Positions 1-7,746 are shown, numbered from the stretch's first letter. The stretch: 9,762 nucleotides of DNA from JBGSYJ01 sp041750915 (GCA_041750915.1 JBGSYJ010000410.1:1-9762), one strand, 5' to 3'. Notes: generated by a model not told the origin, from the sequence alone. Program-made: numbers and translations.

Positions 1-2047
1 CGGCAGTCGAGAAGTGAATGGCGCCGTCACTCGTTCCCGCGATCACGCGATCGGACTCCTGCGGCGCGACGGCGAGGGCGCTCACCCGGCCGGACGGAAG
101 CACGGTACTGGCCGGCACCCAGTTGGACGCGCCGTTATCGGAGCGCCATAGACGTCGCCCTCCCGTCCACAGCCGTCTCGCATCGTTCGGGTCGAGGAGA
201 AACGGCGGAATGAAAAGGAACGAATCAGACAAGCCGGCGGTCGCAACGGAAAATGTCCGTCCACCGTCCGTCGACTTGCGGATGTTCGCGAACTGGCTCT
301 CGACGTAGAGCACCTTCGGGTTCTCCGGATCGATCGCGACGTACCCGCCGTCGCCACCCCAGATGCGTCGCCAGCCATTCGGTCCTGCCGCATCGCTGCC
401 GAGAACCGTCCCATTATCCTGAGTCCCGCCGAGGTACGAGCGACCGTCGGGAAACGGTGCGCCGTGGTAGAACTGCGTGATCCCGAAATCGTGGTTCAGC
501 GGCGACCATCGAACCGACGATGAGCCGGGATCGCATACGGCAAGAATTCCCCTTCCGAGACTGGCGCGGGCGTTGTCCGTGCGAAAGACTCCCCCGTCAT
601 TCGCGACGTAAAGAATCTGATTTGCTCCCCCGTCGAAACCGGGATGAAAAACAATCGCGTGCTGATCGGCGTGCACGAAGCTGCTCGTCGTTTCCTCAGC
701 CCACCAGTACGATGCGAGTCCCCAGGTCCGCCCCCCGTCATCAGAACGGAAAAGATCGACTCCGGCCGCCCAGATTCGCTCCGGATCAATTGGATCCACC
801 GCGATTACGTTCGCATACCAGCCCATATTTACGTAGACGCTCGTGGCGACGTCGCACTCCTCATAGGAAGCGGCAAGTGGATTGGTCAGCAGCAGCGTCG
901 CGAGTTTGTCCGAGTCGTCATTTCGAACCTGTGAGCGCCAGCTCCCGCGATCCCCGTTTGCGTCGGAGCGGAAAAACGCGAGCAGGCCCTGCTCGAGCTG
1001 CCCGTTCGGGCCGGGAACATTGCTCGCTGACAGCGCATAGATCGTCGAGGGGCTCGAAGGAGCGATCGCGAGTTGCGTTCGTCCCATTCCGCTCTCGGCG
1101 AGCACCTCGGTCCATGTCGTGCCGGATTCGGCCGTGCTCGCGCGGAACACGCGCGCCTGTCCGAGGGTGCCGCAGGAGGCGAAGAGGTAGTCACTCGTGG
1201 AGTCGGGACTTGCGACGAGATCGGGACAGCCGCCGTTCGTCGCTGGATCGAGAACCCGATCCCAGCTCACCCCGCGATCGTTCGAGCGCCAGACACCGGT
1301 GCGCGTCGCGGCGTAGATACGATGCGGGTCGTGAACGCTCACCAGGAGGTCATTCACCCAGTGGAAGTCCGGAGTCATCGTCGATGCGAGAAGACTCCAG
1401 GTCGCACCCCGGTCCTCCGTGCGAAAGATTCCTGCACCACGGAGCGGCAGTGCCGTGCCGCGCACGACTTCACGGAAGTACCCCTCACCGGTCCCGGCAT
1501 ACAGCACTGACGAGTTCCCTGGCTCGAAGGTCAGCGAGTTCACCGCGATGTTTTCCATTGCTTCGCCGATGGGTCTCCAGGATCCCCCGGCGTCGACGCT
1601 CTTCCAGACTCCGCCGCTGACTCCCCCGGCGTAGAAGGTCCGCGGGTCCGCTGGATCGAGCAGGAAAGTCCGCGTACGTCCGCCGATATTGCCGGGACCT
1701 AGCGAGGTCCATGTGGCCAGCTGCGAGGTCTTCTCGTCCGACATCGATCGTTCATCGACGAGCTTATCGAGCGCCGTCGAATACGGTGTCATCCGCCGCA
1801 TCGATGCGCGGGCGGTTTCGTAGCGCTCGGCGGGATCGATCTCACCTGCTCCGTCCAGACGTTTTGCGCGGTAGAGCGCCTCGGCATGATCCGGCTGGTC
1901 GTATGGCCGGAGCTCCTTCCGCGCGATGCGTTCCCGCACCCGCTCCGGCACGTTCACTGAAGGAGGAGACGTGCTGCAGCCGGCCAGAACCAGCAGCAAA
2001 GACCAGACGCAGAGGAGGCGCATGTACTTCTGGCTCGTTCGATTCAT
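1..2047 (-). CDS. Asp-box (BNR/sortilin-like) repeat lipoprotein, C-terminal part beyond window
   Basis: The frame is open without a stop from an ATG at 2047 to the left edge, giving 682 codons with the 3' end missing. The start MNRTSQKYMRLL, a hydrophobic stretch and the lipobox L21-A-G-C24 indicate a lipoprotein signal peptide, so the product is probably anchored in the outer membrane or exported. Asp-box motifs (S/T-x-D-x-G-x-S/T-W) are visible near residues 150-157, 210-217, 255-262 and 435-442, with weaker ones at 592-599 and 636-643. Phrases such as YAGGVSGGVWKS and YLGGTQDNGT are typical of the beta-propeller family often annotated as BNR-repeat, sialidase-like or VPS10/sortilin-like. 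Such propellers bind or process extracellular ligands; no catalytic sialidase residues can be assigned, so the substrate is unknown. The start has no good Shine-Dalgarno sequence; a second ATG at 2023 would keep the lipobox. It follows the MerB-like gene by 49 bases and may be co-transcribed with it. Confidence 0.88.
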   Translation of the reverse strand, partial: MNRTSQKYMRLLCVWSLLLVLAGCSTSPPSVNVPERVRERIARKELRPYDQPDHAEALYRAKRLDGAGEIDPAERYETARASMRRMTPYSTALDKLVDERSMSDEKTSQLATWTSLGPGNIGGRTRTFLLDPADPRTFYAGGVSGGVWKSVDAGGSWRPIGEAMENIAVNSLTFEPGNSSVLYAGTGEGYFREVVRGTALPLRGAGIFRTEDRGATWSLLASTMTPDFHWVNDLLVSVHDPHRIYAATRTGVWRSNDRGVSWDRVLDPATNGGCPDLVASPDSTSDYLFASCGTLGQARVFRASTAESGTTWTEVLAESGMGRTQLAIAPSSPSTIYALSASNVPGPNGQLEQGLLAFFRSDANGDRGSWRSQVRNDDSDKLATLLLTNPLAASYEECDVATSVYVNMGWYANVIAVDPIDPERIWAAGVDLFRSDDGGRTWGLASYWWAEETTSSFVHADQHAIVFHPGFDGGANQILYVANDGGVFRTDNARASLGRGILAVCDPGSSSVRWSPLNHDFGITQFYHGAPFPDGRSYLGGTQDNGTVLGSDAAGPNGWRRIWGGDGGYVAIDPENPKVLYVESQFANIRKSTDGGRTFSVATAGLSDSFLFIPPFLLDPNDARRLWTGGRRLWRSDNGASNWVPASTVLPSGRVSALAVAPQESDRVIAGTSDGAIHFSTA

Positions 2048-2096
2048 GATTTCGCCCGGCACTGGTCTCACGCCGGTTCAAATCCAACGGACTCGT

Positions 2097-2777
2097 TCAT
2101 CGCAGGTCCCAGAAGGGACCCGTAAGCCCGAGCGAGGCGAGAAGTGATTCTGTCTCCTCAACCGTCCGGCGACGCCACGCCGGATCCCGACGGTCGGGCG
2201 AGTACCAGGCGTGGGCCAGCTCCCAGGTCTGTTGTGGGGTGAGGATGGCACCGCGCGGCAAGCCCCAGGACTTGCACCATCGATCCACGTGCTCTTCCGA
2301 CCGGAAGAGGAGCATCGTCTTTCAGTTGTATACGATGTCGTCCCACCATCGATGTGCTGGAATCGCGAAATGAACCACGCCCTCGACGGTCTCGAGGTTT
2401 TGCCCGATGATGCGGAGACGCATCGACTCACTGCAGCAACCGCAGGAGCTCTCGATGCGTGCGTCGACATTCAGCATCGCCGCGATTCCCAGGCCATCCC
2501 AGATACAGTTGCCGAAGTAGAGGCGCTCGTCAGCGTAGACCGCAAATGGAGTCGGCACCGCTGAGAACGGATTCGCCATGAGGACTTCACGGCTGTCGCG
2601 TTGAAGGACGAGAGCCTTTGCCGCGGCGAGCCGCTCGAGACACTCGAGCACTTCGGCCCGCGAGAAGCCGAGTCGTTGCGAGATCTCCTCGATGGTCGGC
2701 GGAGTGCCGCTGGACATGGCAACTTCGTAAACTTCGGCTCGAACTTTGACGTCGCGCTCTTCAGCGGTGCCGGCCAT
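2097..2777 (-). CDS. MerB-like (alkylmercury lyase family) protein, probable selenoprotein with in-frame TGA
   Basis: Read through one in-frame TGA (2322-2324) this gives 226 residues. Residues 1-65 look like a winged-helix domain (TIEEISQRLGFSRAEVLECL). The catalytic part has C91-x-x-D94 (GNCIWDGLGIAAML), a cysteine cluster at 112-115, then VVHFAIPAHRWWDDIVYN, the TGA at position 152, and KTMLLFRSEEHVDRWC running to the C-terminal GPFWDLR. MerB of mercury-resistance operons uses C96, D99 and C159 to cleave the carbon-mercury bond. C91, D94 and codon 152 match in order and spacing (61 versus 63 residues), so the TGA sits at the second catalytic cysteine. This suggests selenocysteine rather than a stop. 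Family homologues, as I recall them, have Cys in this place. The start at 2777 is preferred over 2810 because AAGGAG lies 8 bases upstream. The real substrate is unknown; a nonsense mutation is the main alternative. Confidence 0.78.
2287..2324 (-). promoter_or_regulatory. Putative bacterial SECIS element directly after the in-frame TGA
   Basis: On the coding strand the TGA (2324-2322) is followed by a perfect 7-bp stem CTCTTCC/GGAAGAG (2309-2303 with 2298-2292) closing the four-base loop GGTC (2302-2299). A lower stem of G-C, T-A and then G-C, C-G, A-T pairs (2313-2318 with 2291-2287) extends it across a three-base bulge and a single bulged A. Nineteen bases separate the TGA from the loop. 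Bacterial SECIS elements sit just after the UGA, with about 16-37 bases to the apical loop and a G at the start of that loop; the E. coli fdhF loop contains the same GGUC core. Caution: the stem overlaps codons for the motif LFRSEE, so part of it may come from protein conservation. Confidence 0.6.
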
Positions 2778-2785
2778 CAGTTGCT

Positions 2786-2791
2786 CTCCTT
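2786..2791 (-). promoter_or_regulatory. Ribosome binding site fixing the MerB-like start
   Basis: AAGGAG on the minus strand lies 8 bases before the ATG at 2777. No comparable sequence precedes the ATG at 2810, so 2777 is taken as the start. This ATG overlaps the TGA stop of the open frame that contains the kinase relic (TGATG). Confidence 0.7.
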
Positions 2792-2835
2792 CCGAGCCAG
2801 CCCGCCGCATTCCCGGAGCTCGGACTCGACGTTAA

Positions 2836-2841
2836 AGTATA
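2836..2841 (-). promoter_or_regulatory. Possible -10 box upstream of the MerB-like gene
   Basis: TATACT on the minus strand matches the sigma-70 -10 consensus in five of six positions and lies about 60 bases before the ATG at 2777. No convincing -35 hexamer is found 16-18 bases upstream, so this is only a candidate. Confidence 0.28.
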
Positions 2842-2866
2842 GCGTCGTTCGTCCTCGCATCGAACA

Positions 2867-2986
2867 CCCCTGAGGGACTGCGTAGAGCCTGGAGGCGTCT
2901 CGACGATTCAGATCGTCATGAAGCCGGCTGAGTTTGTCGGGGTCGACGGCGAACTCCCGCGGAAGGAACTTGAGAGCCACCTGCTG
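2867..2986 (-). pseudogene. Relic of a Ser/Thr kinase N-lobe
   Basis: The minus-strand frame reads QQVALKFLPREFAVDPDKL, then SRLHDDLNRRDASRLYAVPQG. The first part is the kinase beta-3 strand with the VALK lysine followed by the LP-x-x-F-A-x-DP-x-x-L-x-R pattern common in PknB-type kinases with TPR tails. The second part resembles the later LNHPNI-x-x-Y-x-V segment, with the intervening alpha-C region (the E-A-R glutamate) lost. No glycine loop precedes it and no catalytic loop follows it, so it cannot be an active kinase. It is not a fragment copied directly from the neighbouring kinases, whose matching segments read VALKLLPADF and VAIKVVRGDL. The open frame continues to a stop overlapping the start of the MerB-like gene, so translation of a short peptide is possible but unproven. 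Confidence 0.5.
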
Positions 2987-2988
2987 GG

Positions 2989-3140
2989 ATCCAGCGTTTC
3001 CCGAACCAGGTCAGGCGAGCGGCTCTCGATGTAGCGCTCGAGCGCGTTGCGGTAAAGTTCACTCCGGGACTGCCCCAGCGTTTCAGCCAGCCGTTCCGCC
3101 TCTTCGATAACGCGTCCGGGATAGAGATAGCCGTTTTAAT
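2989..3140 (-). pseudogene. Broken ribbon-helix-helix (CopG/MazE-like) antitoxin
   Basis: On the minus strand the frame starting at 3140 gives I-KTAISIPDA. A one-base shift near 3109-3114 then gives VIEEAERLAETLGQSRSEL followed by YRNALERYIESRSPDLVRETLD. Joined, this is a typical short ribbon-helix-helix antitoxin: the beta strand with KTAISIPD, then helices with EEAERLA and SRSEL-YRNALERY. Two lesions are visible: the expected ATG is ATT, and one base appears lost after GACGCG. After RETLD the family resemblance ends and the kinase relic begins. No toxin gene is present next to it. A TACACT box lies six bases before the lost start, as in leaderless antitoxin genes. I regard it as dead, unless the frameshift is a sequencing error. 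Confidence 0.72.
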
Positions 3141-3341
3141 ACTGCAAGTGTAACAACGCGCAGCTCGCCGTTTTGCAGGCACCTCTATCGATATAAGCGC
3201 GTTTGACCCGTTTGCTGAATAGCCTTCGCAGCCACTCAGCTTTCGGGGCCGCTGTCTGGCTGTTCTCAATCTGGTAAAGTTACTGGAAGCCCCACCGCTC
3301 CGCAGTACCTTTTTCGGCGGCGGCCTCGCAAGAGAGGGTCC
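3141..3341. other. Intergenic region between divergent units
   Basis: This stretch separates the minus-strand relics from the plus-strand kinase operon. I see no coding sequence and no convincing sigma-70 promoter. TAAAGT at 3275-3280 could be a -10 box for the kinase genes but lacks a -35 partner. GAGAGGG at 3332-3338 serves as a closely spaced ribosome binding site for the GTG start at 3342. Confidence 0.4.
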
Positions 3342-5804
3342 GTGTCAGACGAGACGTTCTCCCATTACCGCATCATCAGGAAGCTCGGCGCGGGCGGCAT
3401 GGGGGAGGTCTTCCTGGCAGAGGATCAGAACCTCCGCCGCCAGGTGGCGCTGAAGCTCCTTCCTGCGGACTTCACCGGCAGTGAGGAGCGCCTCCGCCGG
3501 TTCGAGCTCGAAGCGCGAGCGGTTTCCGCACTGAACCACCCGAACATTCTCACCATTCATGAGGTGGGGGAGACGGATGGCCACCACTTCATCGCAACAG
3601 AGTTCATCGACGGTGAGAGTCTGGCGCAGTACCTCAGTCGAAAGCAGGGGATCCAGCCGGATGAGATCCTCACCATCGCGGTGCAGATCGCTTCAGCGCT
3701 CGTGGCGGCGCATGAAGAGGGGATCGTGCACCGTGACATCAAGCCCGCGAACATCATGCTCCGGCGCGATGGCTACGTGAAGGTCGTCGACTTCGGGCTT
3801 GCGAAGCTCACGCAAACAGAGACCCTGGCGTCGGGCGCTCCGACGAGTCCGATGGTTCGTTCCGAGGCTGGTGCAATCATGGGGACGGTCCGCTACATGT
3901 CGCCGGAACAGGCGCGGGGACTGCCCGTCGATGCCCGCACGGACATCTGGAGCCTGGGTTGTGTGCTGTATGAAATGGTTTCCGGACGAGCTCCTTTTCA
4001 CGGCGGCACCGTGACCGACGTACTGGTTGCCATTCTCGAGAAAGAACCGGCGCAACTTCGTCACTCTGCCCGGAGTCGAGTTCCCGAGACGCTCGAGTGG
4101 ATCATCACGAAGATGCTCCGCAAACGCCCCGATGAGCGCTATCAGACGAGTAAGGAGCTGTTGGTCGATCTCCAACGGATCAAGCAACAGATCGAGATCG
4201 AGGCACATCTCGAACGGTCCTCGCCGCCTGAGTCGAGTGGTGATCCGGCGGACGTGAAACGCCACCCGGCGGCGGACGCAAACGATGGCGGCAGGAGAAT
4301 CCCGGTGCGTGTAGCCGCCGGGTACGCCGCTCTCGTTCTGACTCTGATCGCGATGGCGTACTTATGGCAGCGGAATGCCGTTCCCGACTCCCAGACCGAG
4401 ATTGTCTCACTCGCAGTTCTACCCCTTCGATCGCTCGACGCATCGGAGAACTTCCTCGGACTCGGTATCGCCGACGCTGTGATCAGAAGAATCAATCAGA
4501 CCGGCAAGCTGATAGTCAGGCCGACGAGCGCAATACGCCGTTATGTGAACGACGACACCGACGCGCTCACGGCAGCGCGCGAGCTCGAGGCCGACGCCGT
4601 GCTCGAAGGAACCGTGCAGCGTGCGGACCAGCGACTGCGAGTGAGCGTCAATCTCCTCCGGACCAGTGACGGCAGATCTCTGTGGTCCGACAGCTTCGAC
4701 CTTCAGGGATCCGACATCTTCACGATCCAGGATACCGTCGCACAGCAGGTGGCCTCACACCTGCGGTTGAAACTCGACGCATCACAGCAGGCAAGCCTCA
4801 CAAAGCCGTCTACCTCGAATCCGATTGCGTACGAGTTCTATCTGAAGGGCGTCTACAGCTTCGATCAGCGTGGTTGGGGAAACAACGCGGAGCTTCAAAT
4901 GAACGCGACGATCGATCTTTTCCGGAGGGCGATCGAAGCCGATCCGAGCTTCGCACTCGCCCACGCGCAACTCGCGTACGCGTACGCATGGAAGGCACTG
5001 TTCATCACGCCGACGGAACCGGTCTGGGCCGCTCTCGCGAAAGAACAGATCGCCAAAGCGCAGGCGCTCGATCCTCACCTCGCCGAAACACGGCTCGCGC
5101 GCCAGAGGCTTCTGTGGAGCGTGCACGAAGGCTGGCAGACCGAGGCGGCGATCCGGGAGATCCTGGCAGCCCAGCAACTCAACCCGAACATCGGTCATAT
5201 CGAGCTTGCGCCTCTCTACGATCACCTCGGTCTCGAGGAGCAGGCCCTACGCGCGTCCGAACGGGCGCTCGAGATCGATCCGACGAGCGAATATGTCAAG
5301 ACCCAGATCGTCAATTCCTACTGGGGGCGCAACAAGTACGACGACTGGATGACCGTCCACCAGAAATACTTTCCCGGCGAGCCTGTATGGACCTGGTACC
5401 TGATGGGCAAAGGACGTCTCGACGAGGCACAGAAGACCATTGAGGATTCCGCCAGGAAGGACCCTGACAATGCCCTTCTTCCATGGCACAGGGCGATGCT
5501 CTTCGCTTTGAGGGGAGATTTCAGAAACGCGGAAGCCGAGATCCCATCAGCCCTGAGCAGGAGGAGTCGCAACGACCCTTCCTATCATCACCTCACCTAC
5601 GACATCGCGTGCATCTACGCGCTGGCAGGGAAGAGTGACGAGGCAGTGAAGTGGTTGAGAGAGACCGCCGCTACCGGATTTCCATGCTACCCGCTGTTCG
5701 CGAGTGACCCGCGCCTCGATCGCATCCGAACTGCACCCGAGTTCGTTCGATTTCTGGCGGAAATGAGCGCGCAGTACGACAGATACAAGAGTGAGTTCGG
5801 ATGA
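3342..5804 (+). CDS. Transmembrane Ser/Thr protein kinase with TolB-like domain and TPR repeats
   Basis: An 820-residue Hanks-type kinase with a GTG start. The catalytic domain (about 9-280) is complete: glycine loop G16-AGGMG, VALK lysine K38, alpha-C E57, catalytic loop HRDIKPAN (D132), DFG at 150-152, and SPE at 187-189 in place of APE. It is an RD kinase, so activation-loop phosphorylation is likely. A charged linker leads to one membrane helix (about 323-342). The outer part starts with a TolB/FlgO-like domain (about 354-480, VSLAVLPLRSL to the AVLEGTVQ strand), followed by TPR-like repeats (about 515-800, e.g. LFRRAIEADPSFALAHAQLA). The kinase faces the cytoplasm and the repeats the periplasm, so it probably passes an envelope signal to unknown targets. 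A related kinase gene follows 30 bases later, suggesting one operon. Substrates are unknown. Confidence 0.93.
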   Translation: MSDETFSHYRIIRKLGAGGMGEVFLAEDQNLRRQVALKLLPADFTGSEERLRRFELEARAVSALNHPNILTIHEVGETDGHHFIATEFIDGESLAQYLSRKQGIQPDEILTIAVQIASALVAAHEEGIVHRDIKPANIMLRRDGYVKVVDFGLAKLTQTETLASGAPTSPMVRSEAGAIMGTVRYMSPEQARGLPVDARTDIWSLGCVLYEMVSGRAPFHGGTVTDVLVAILEKEPAQLRHSARSRVPETLEWIITKMLRKRPDERYQTSKELLVDLQRIKQQIEIEAHLERSSPPESSGDPADVKRHPAADANDGGRRIPVRVAAGYAALVLTLIAMAYLWQRNAVPDSQTEIVSLAVLPLRSLDASENFLGLGIADAVIRRINQTGKLIVRPTSAIRRYVNDDTDALTAARELEADAVLEGTVQRADQRLRVSVNLLRTSDGRSLWSDSFDLQGSDIFTIQDTVAQQVASHLRLKLDASQQASLTKPSTSNPIAYEFYLKGVYSFDQRGWGNNAELQMNATIDLFRRAIEADPSFALAHAQLAYAYAWKALFITPTEPVWAALAKEQIAKAQALDPHLAETRLARQRLLWSVHEGWQTEAAIREILAAQQLNPNIGHIELAPLYDHLGLEEQALRASERALEIDPTSEYVKTQIVNSYWGRNKYDDWMTVHQKYFPGEPVWTWYLMGKGRLDEAQKTIEDSARKDPDNALLPWHRAMLFALRGDFRNAEAEIPSALSRRSRNDPSYHHLTYDIACIYALAGKSDEAVKWLRETAATGFPCYPLFASDPRLDRIRTAPEFVRFLAEMSAQYDRYKSEFG

Positions 5805-5818
5805 TGGGAGGGTGAGGT

Positions 5819-5825
5819 AAGGAGG
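5819..5825 (+). promoter_or_regulatory. Ribosome binding site of the second kinase gene
   Basis: AAGGAGG lies 9 bases before the ATG at 5835, a near-perfect Shine-Dalgarno sequence. It is much stronger than that of the first kinase gene, so the second protein may be made at a higher level from a shared transcript. Confidence 0.75.
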
Positions 5826-5834
5826 AAACGATTC

Positions 5835-7649
5835 ATGCAGATAGCAGCCGGCACCCGGCTGTCGCGTTACCGGATCGAGGCAGTGATCGGACGCGGCGGT
5901 ATGGGGGAGGTCTATCGCGCCCGTGACGAGGCGCTCGACCGGCTTGTGGCCATCAAGGTTGTGCGGGGAGACCTCGCCGCGGACGATGACCGCCTGCGAA
6001 GGTTCGCCCAGGAGGCCAGGGCGGCCTCGGCACTGAACCACCCGCACATCATCCATGTCTACGAGGTCGGTGAGGCCGAGGGCGTGCACTTTATCGCCAT
6101 GGAATTCGTGGACGGTGTGACCCTCCGGCAGTCCATCGCCGAGCGGGTGCCCATTTCGCAACTGCTCCGCTACCTCGAGCAGGCGGCCGACGCGCTGGAG
6201 AAAACGCACGCCGCCGGCATCGTTCATCGTGACCTTAAGCCCGACAACATCCTGATCGCCAGTGACCGCTACGCGAAGGTCGCCGACTTCGGGCTGGCGA
6301 AGTTGCAGCGCGCGCCCGGCCGTGACGAGAGCGTCGAGTCACTCACCGAGGAGGGTGCGGTGCTCGGTACCCCCGCCTACATGGCGCCCGAGCAGGTCCT
6401 CGGCGGGCGGGCGGATCACCGCTCGGACATCTTCGCCTTCGGCTGCATCCTCCATGAGGTAGTCACGGGTCGGCGAGCCTTCGACGCGGCGTCTCACTTC
6501 GCGCTGATGAAGAAGATCGCATACGAAGACCCGGCACCATTCCCCGATGCTGCACCGTCGGCGCTTCGCCGAATCGTTCAGCGCTGTCTTCAGAAGGATC
6601 CCGCGTCGCGCTGGCAGTCCATGGGTGAAATCGCGGCCGAGCTGCACAGCGCGCTGCGGCAGATCGAATCCGAAGACGAGGCTACGACAGTGCTTCGCAC
6701 GGAGGCAGTGCCCGGGCGGCGAAGACAATTACTCATCGCCCTCCCGGTCGTCCTGATCATCGTGATCTCCGGGATCTGGGCAACTACCGCTGTGATCTCG
6801 CGAAGAGAGGGCAGTTCAGCGGTATCCGGCGCTACGACAACGACGCAGCGGCGGGCTTTGATCGACTCTCCTGCCTACGACGCCTACATGCGAGGCAGAG
6901 TGAATGTGTCGAACGAAGAAGAGTCGAAAAACGAACGGGCGATCGAGCTCCTGAAGAGTGCCGTGGCCGCGGATCCGGACTTCGCTCCAGCGTATGCAAC
7001 CCTCGCGCGCGCTTACAGCATCAAGGTCTTCTACTATGCCGGCCCGGACGAACGCCAGGGGGTGACCGAAGAAGCGGAGGTCGCGCTCGAAAAGGCATTG
7101 GCGCTCGATCCCACGCTGGCCGAAGCGCACCTCGCCCGCGGCGTCCTTCTGTGGACGGCGGCGAACCGTTTCCCTCACGAGGAGGCGGTAGCGGCGTTCC
7201 GGCGGGCCCTCGAGCTCGACCCGTCGCTCGACGAGGCCCACCAGCAGCTCGGGCTGATCTACGTGCACGTCGGCCTTCAGGACAAAGCCTCGGCGGAGAT
7301 CAGGGAAGCGCTTCGCCTCAACCCGGCAAATGCCCTGGCCCGTTTCCGGAGCGGCGTCATCGCCCTCAATGCCGGGCGGTGCGAGGAAGCGATCGCCAGA
7401 GCGGTGAAGATCGGTGAGGGTTTCGGACACTTCCACCACACCGCATTCAACGTCGCCTGCGCGTACGCGATCATGAAGCGTCCGGAGGAATCCGTGAAGT
7501 GGCTGGAGGCTGCCGCCAATGATGGGTTTCCCCACTATCCGCGGTTTCTTGCGGACCGGAACCTGGAGAACATCCGGCAGGACCCCCGTTATCAGGCGCT
7601 CATGGCCCGGATGCAGAAGGACTACGAGAGGCGTCTCGGCTCGCTCTGA
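5835..7649 (+). CDS. Transmembrane Ser/Thr protein kinase with TPR repeats
   Basis: A 604-residue Hanks-type kinase. All key motifs are present: glycine loop G19-RGGMG, VAIK lysine K41, alpha-C E60, HRDLKPDN (D133), DFG at 151-153, and a canonical APE at 184-186. A single membrane helix (about 298-321) follows a short linker. The outer part goes straight into TPR-like repeats (about 366-500, such as AVAAFRRALELDPSLDEAHQQLG) and has no TolB-like domain. The last 70 residues (NVACAYAIMKRPEESVKWLEAA to GFPHYPRF) parallel the tail of the upstream kinase (DIACIYALAGKSDEAVKWL, GFPCYPLF), so the two genes are paralogues. Probable role: sensing or scaffolding in the periplasm through the TPRs, with phosphorylation of cytoplasmic targets. 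Partners and substrates cannot be told from the sequence. Confidence 0.93.
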   Translation: MQIAAGTRLSRYRIEAVIGRGGMGEVYRARDEALDRLVAIKVVRGDLAADDDRLRRFAQEARAASALNHPHIIHVYEVGEAEGVHFIAMEFVDGVTLRQSIAERVPISQLLRYLEQAADALEKTHAAGIVHRDLKPDNILIASDRYAKVADFGLAKLQRAPGRDESVESLTEEGAVLGTPAYMAPEQVLGGRADHRSDIFAFGCILHEVVTGRRAFDAASHFALMKKIAYEDPAPFPDAAPSALRRIVQRCLQKDPASRWQSMGEIAAELHSALRQIESEDEATTVLRTEAVPGRRRQLLIALPVVLIIVISGIWATTAVISRREGSSAVSGATTTTQRRALIDSPAYDAYMRGRVNVSNEEESKNERAIELLKSAVAADPDFAPAYATLARAYSIKVFYYAGPDERQGVTEEAEVALEKALALDPTLAEAHLARGVLLWTAANRFPHEEAVAAFRRALELDPSLDEAHQQLGLIYVHVGLQDKASAEIREALRLNPANALARFRSGVIALNAGRCEEAIARAVKIGEGFGHFHHTAFNVACAYAIMKRPEESVKWLEAAANDGFPHYPRFLADRNLENIRQDPRYQALMARMQKDYERRLGSL

Positions 7650-7746
7650 TTAGGGGGTTCACTTTGGATCCTAATGCAGTTGGAGGTCGGTCTCAGACCA
7701 GGTGAATGAGTGAACTGACTCACCCCGCACTACGGCTCGATCCATC

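Noticed and set aside
520..1620. A 366-codon plus-strand open frame
   Set aside because: It lies opposite the Asp-box lipoprotein frame, which has a lipobox and repeated Asp-boxes. The plus-strand product is an Arg/Ser-rich sequence typical of an antisense frame in GC-rich DNA.
2075..2085. GGTTCAAATCC, like a tRNA T-arm
   Set aside because: The flanking bases do not pair as a T-stem and no anticodon arm or acceptor stem is found nearby.
2322..2810. The MerB-like gene as a complete 162-residue protein ending at the TGA, or as an ordinary nonsense pseudogene
   Set aside because: The conserved C-terminal region continues in frame without other damage, the TGA falls on the catalytic cysteine position, and a SECIS-like hairpin follows. 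A plain nonsense mutation remains possible but explains fewer of these facts.
4682..5443. A 253-codon plus-strand open frame
   Set aside because: It is an out-of-frame shadow of the TPR region of the first kinase, Arg-rich and without recognisable motifs.
5547..6227. A 226-codon minus-strand open frame
   Set aside because: It is antisense to the end of the first kinase and the start of the second, both of which are well supported.
7688..7730. Short inverted repeats (GGTCT/AGACC and GGTGA/TCACC) after the second kinase as an intrinsic terminator or riboswitch
   Set aside because: The stems are short or need large bulges, there is no T-run, and no known riboswitch core is recognisable.
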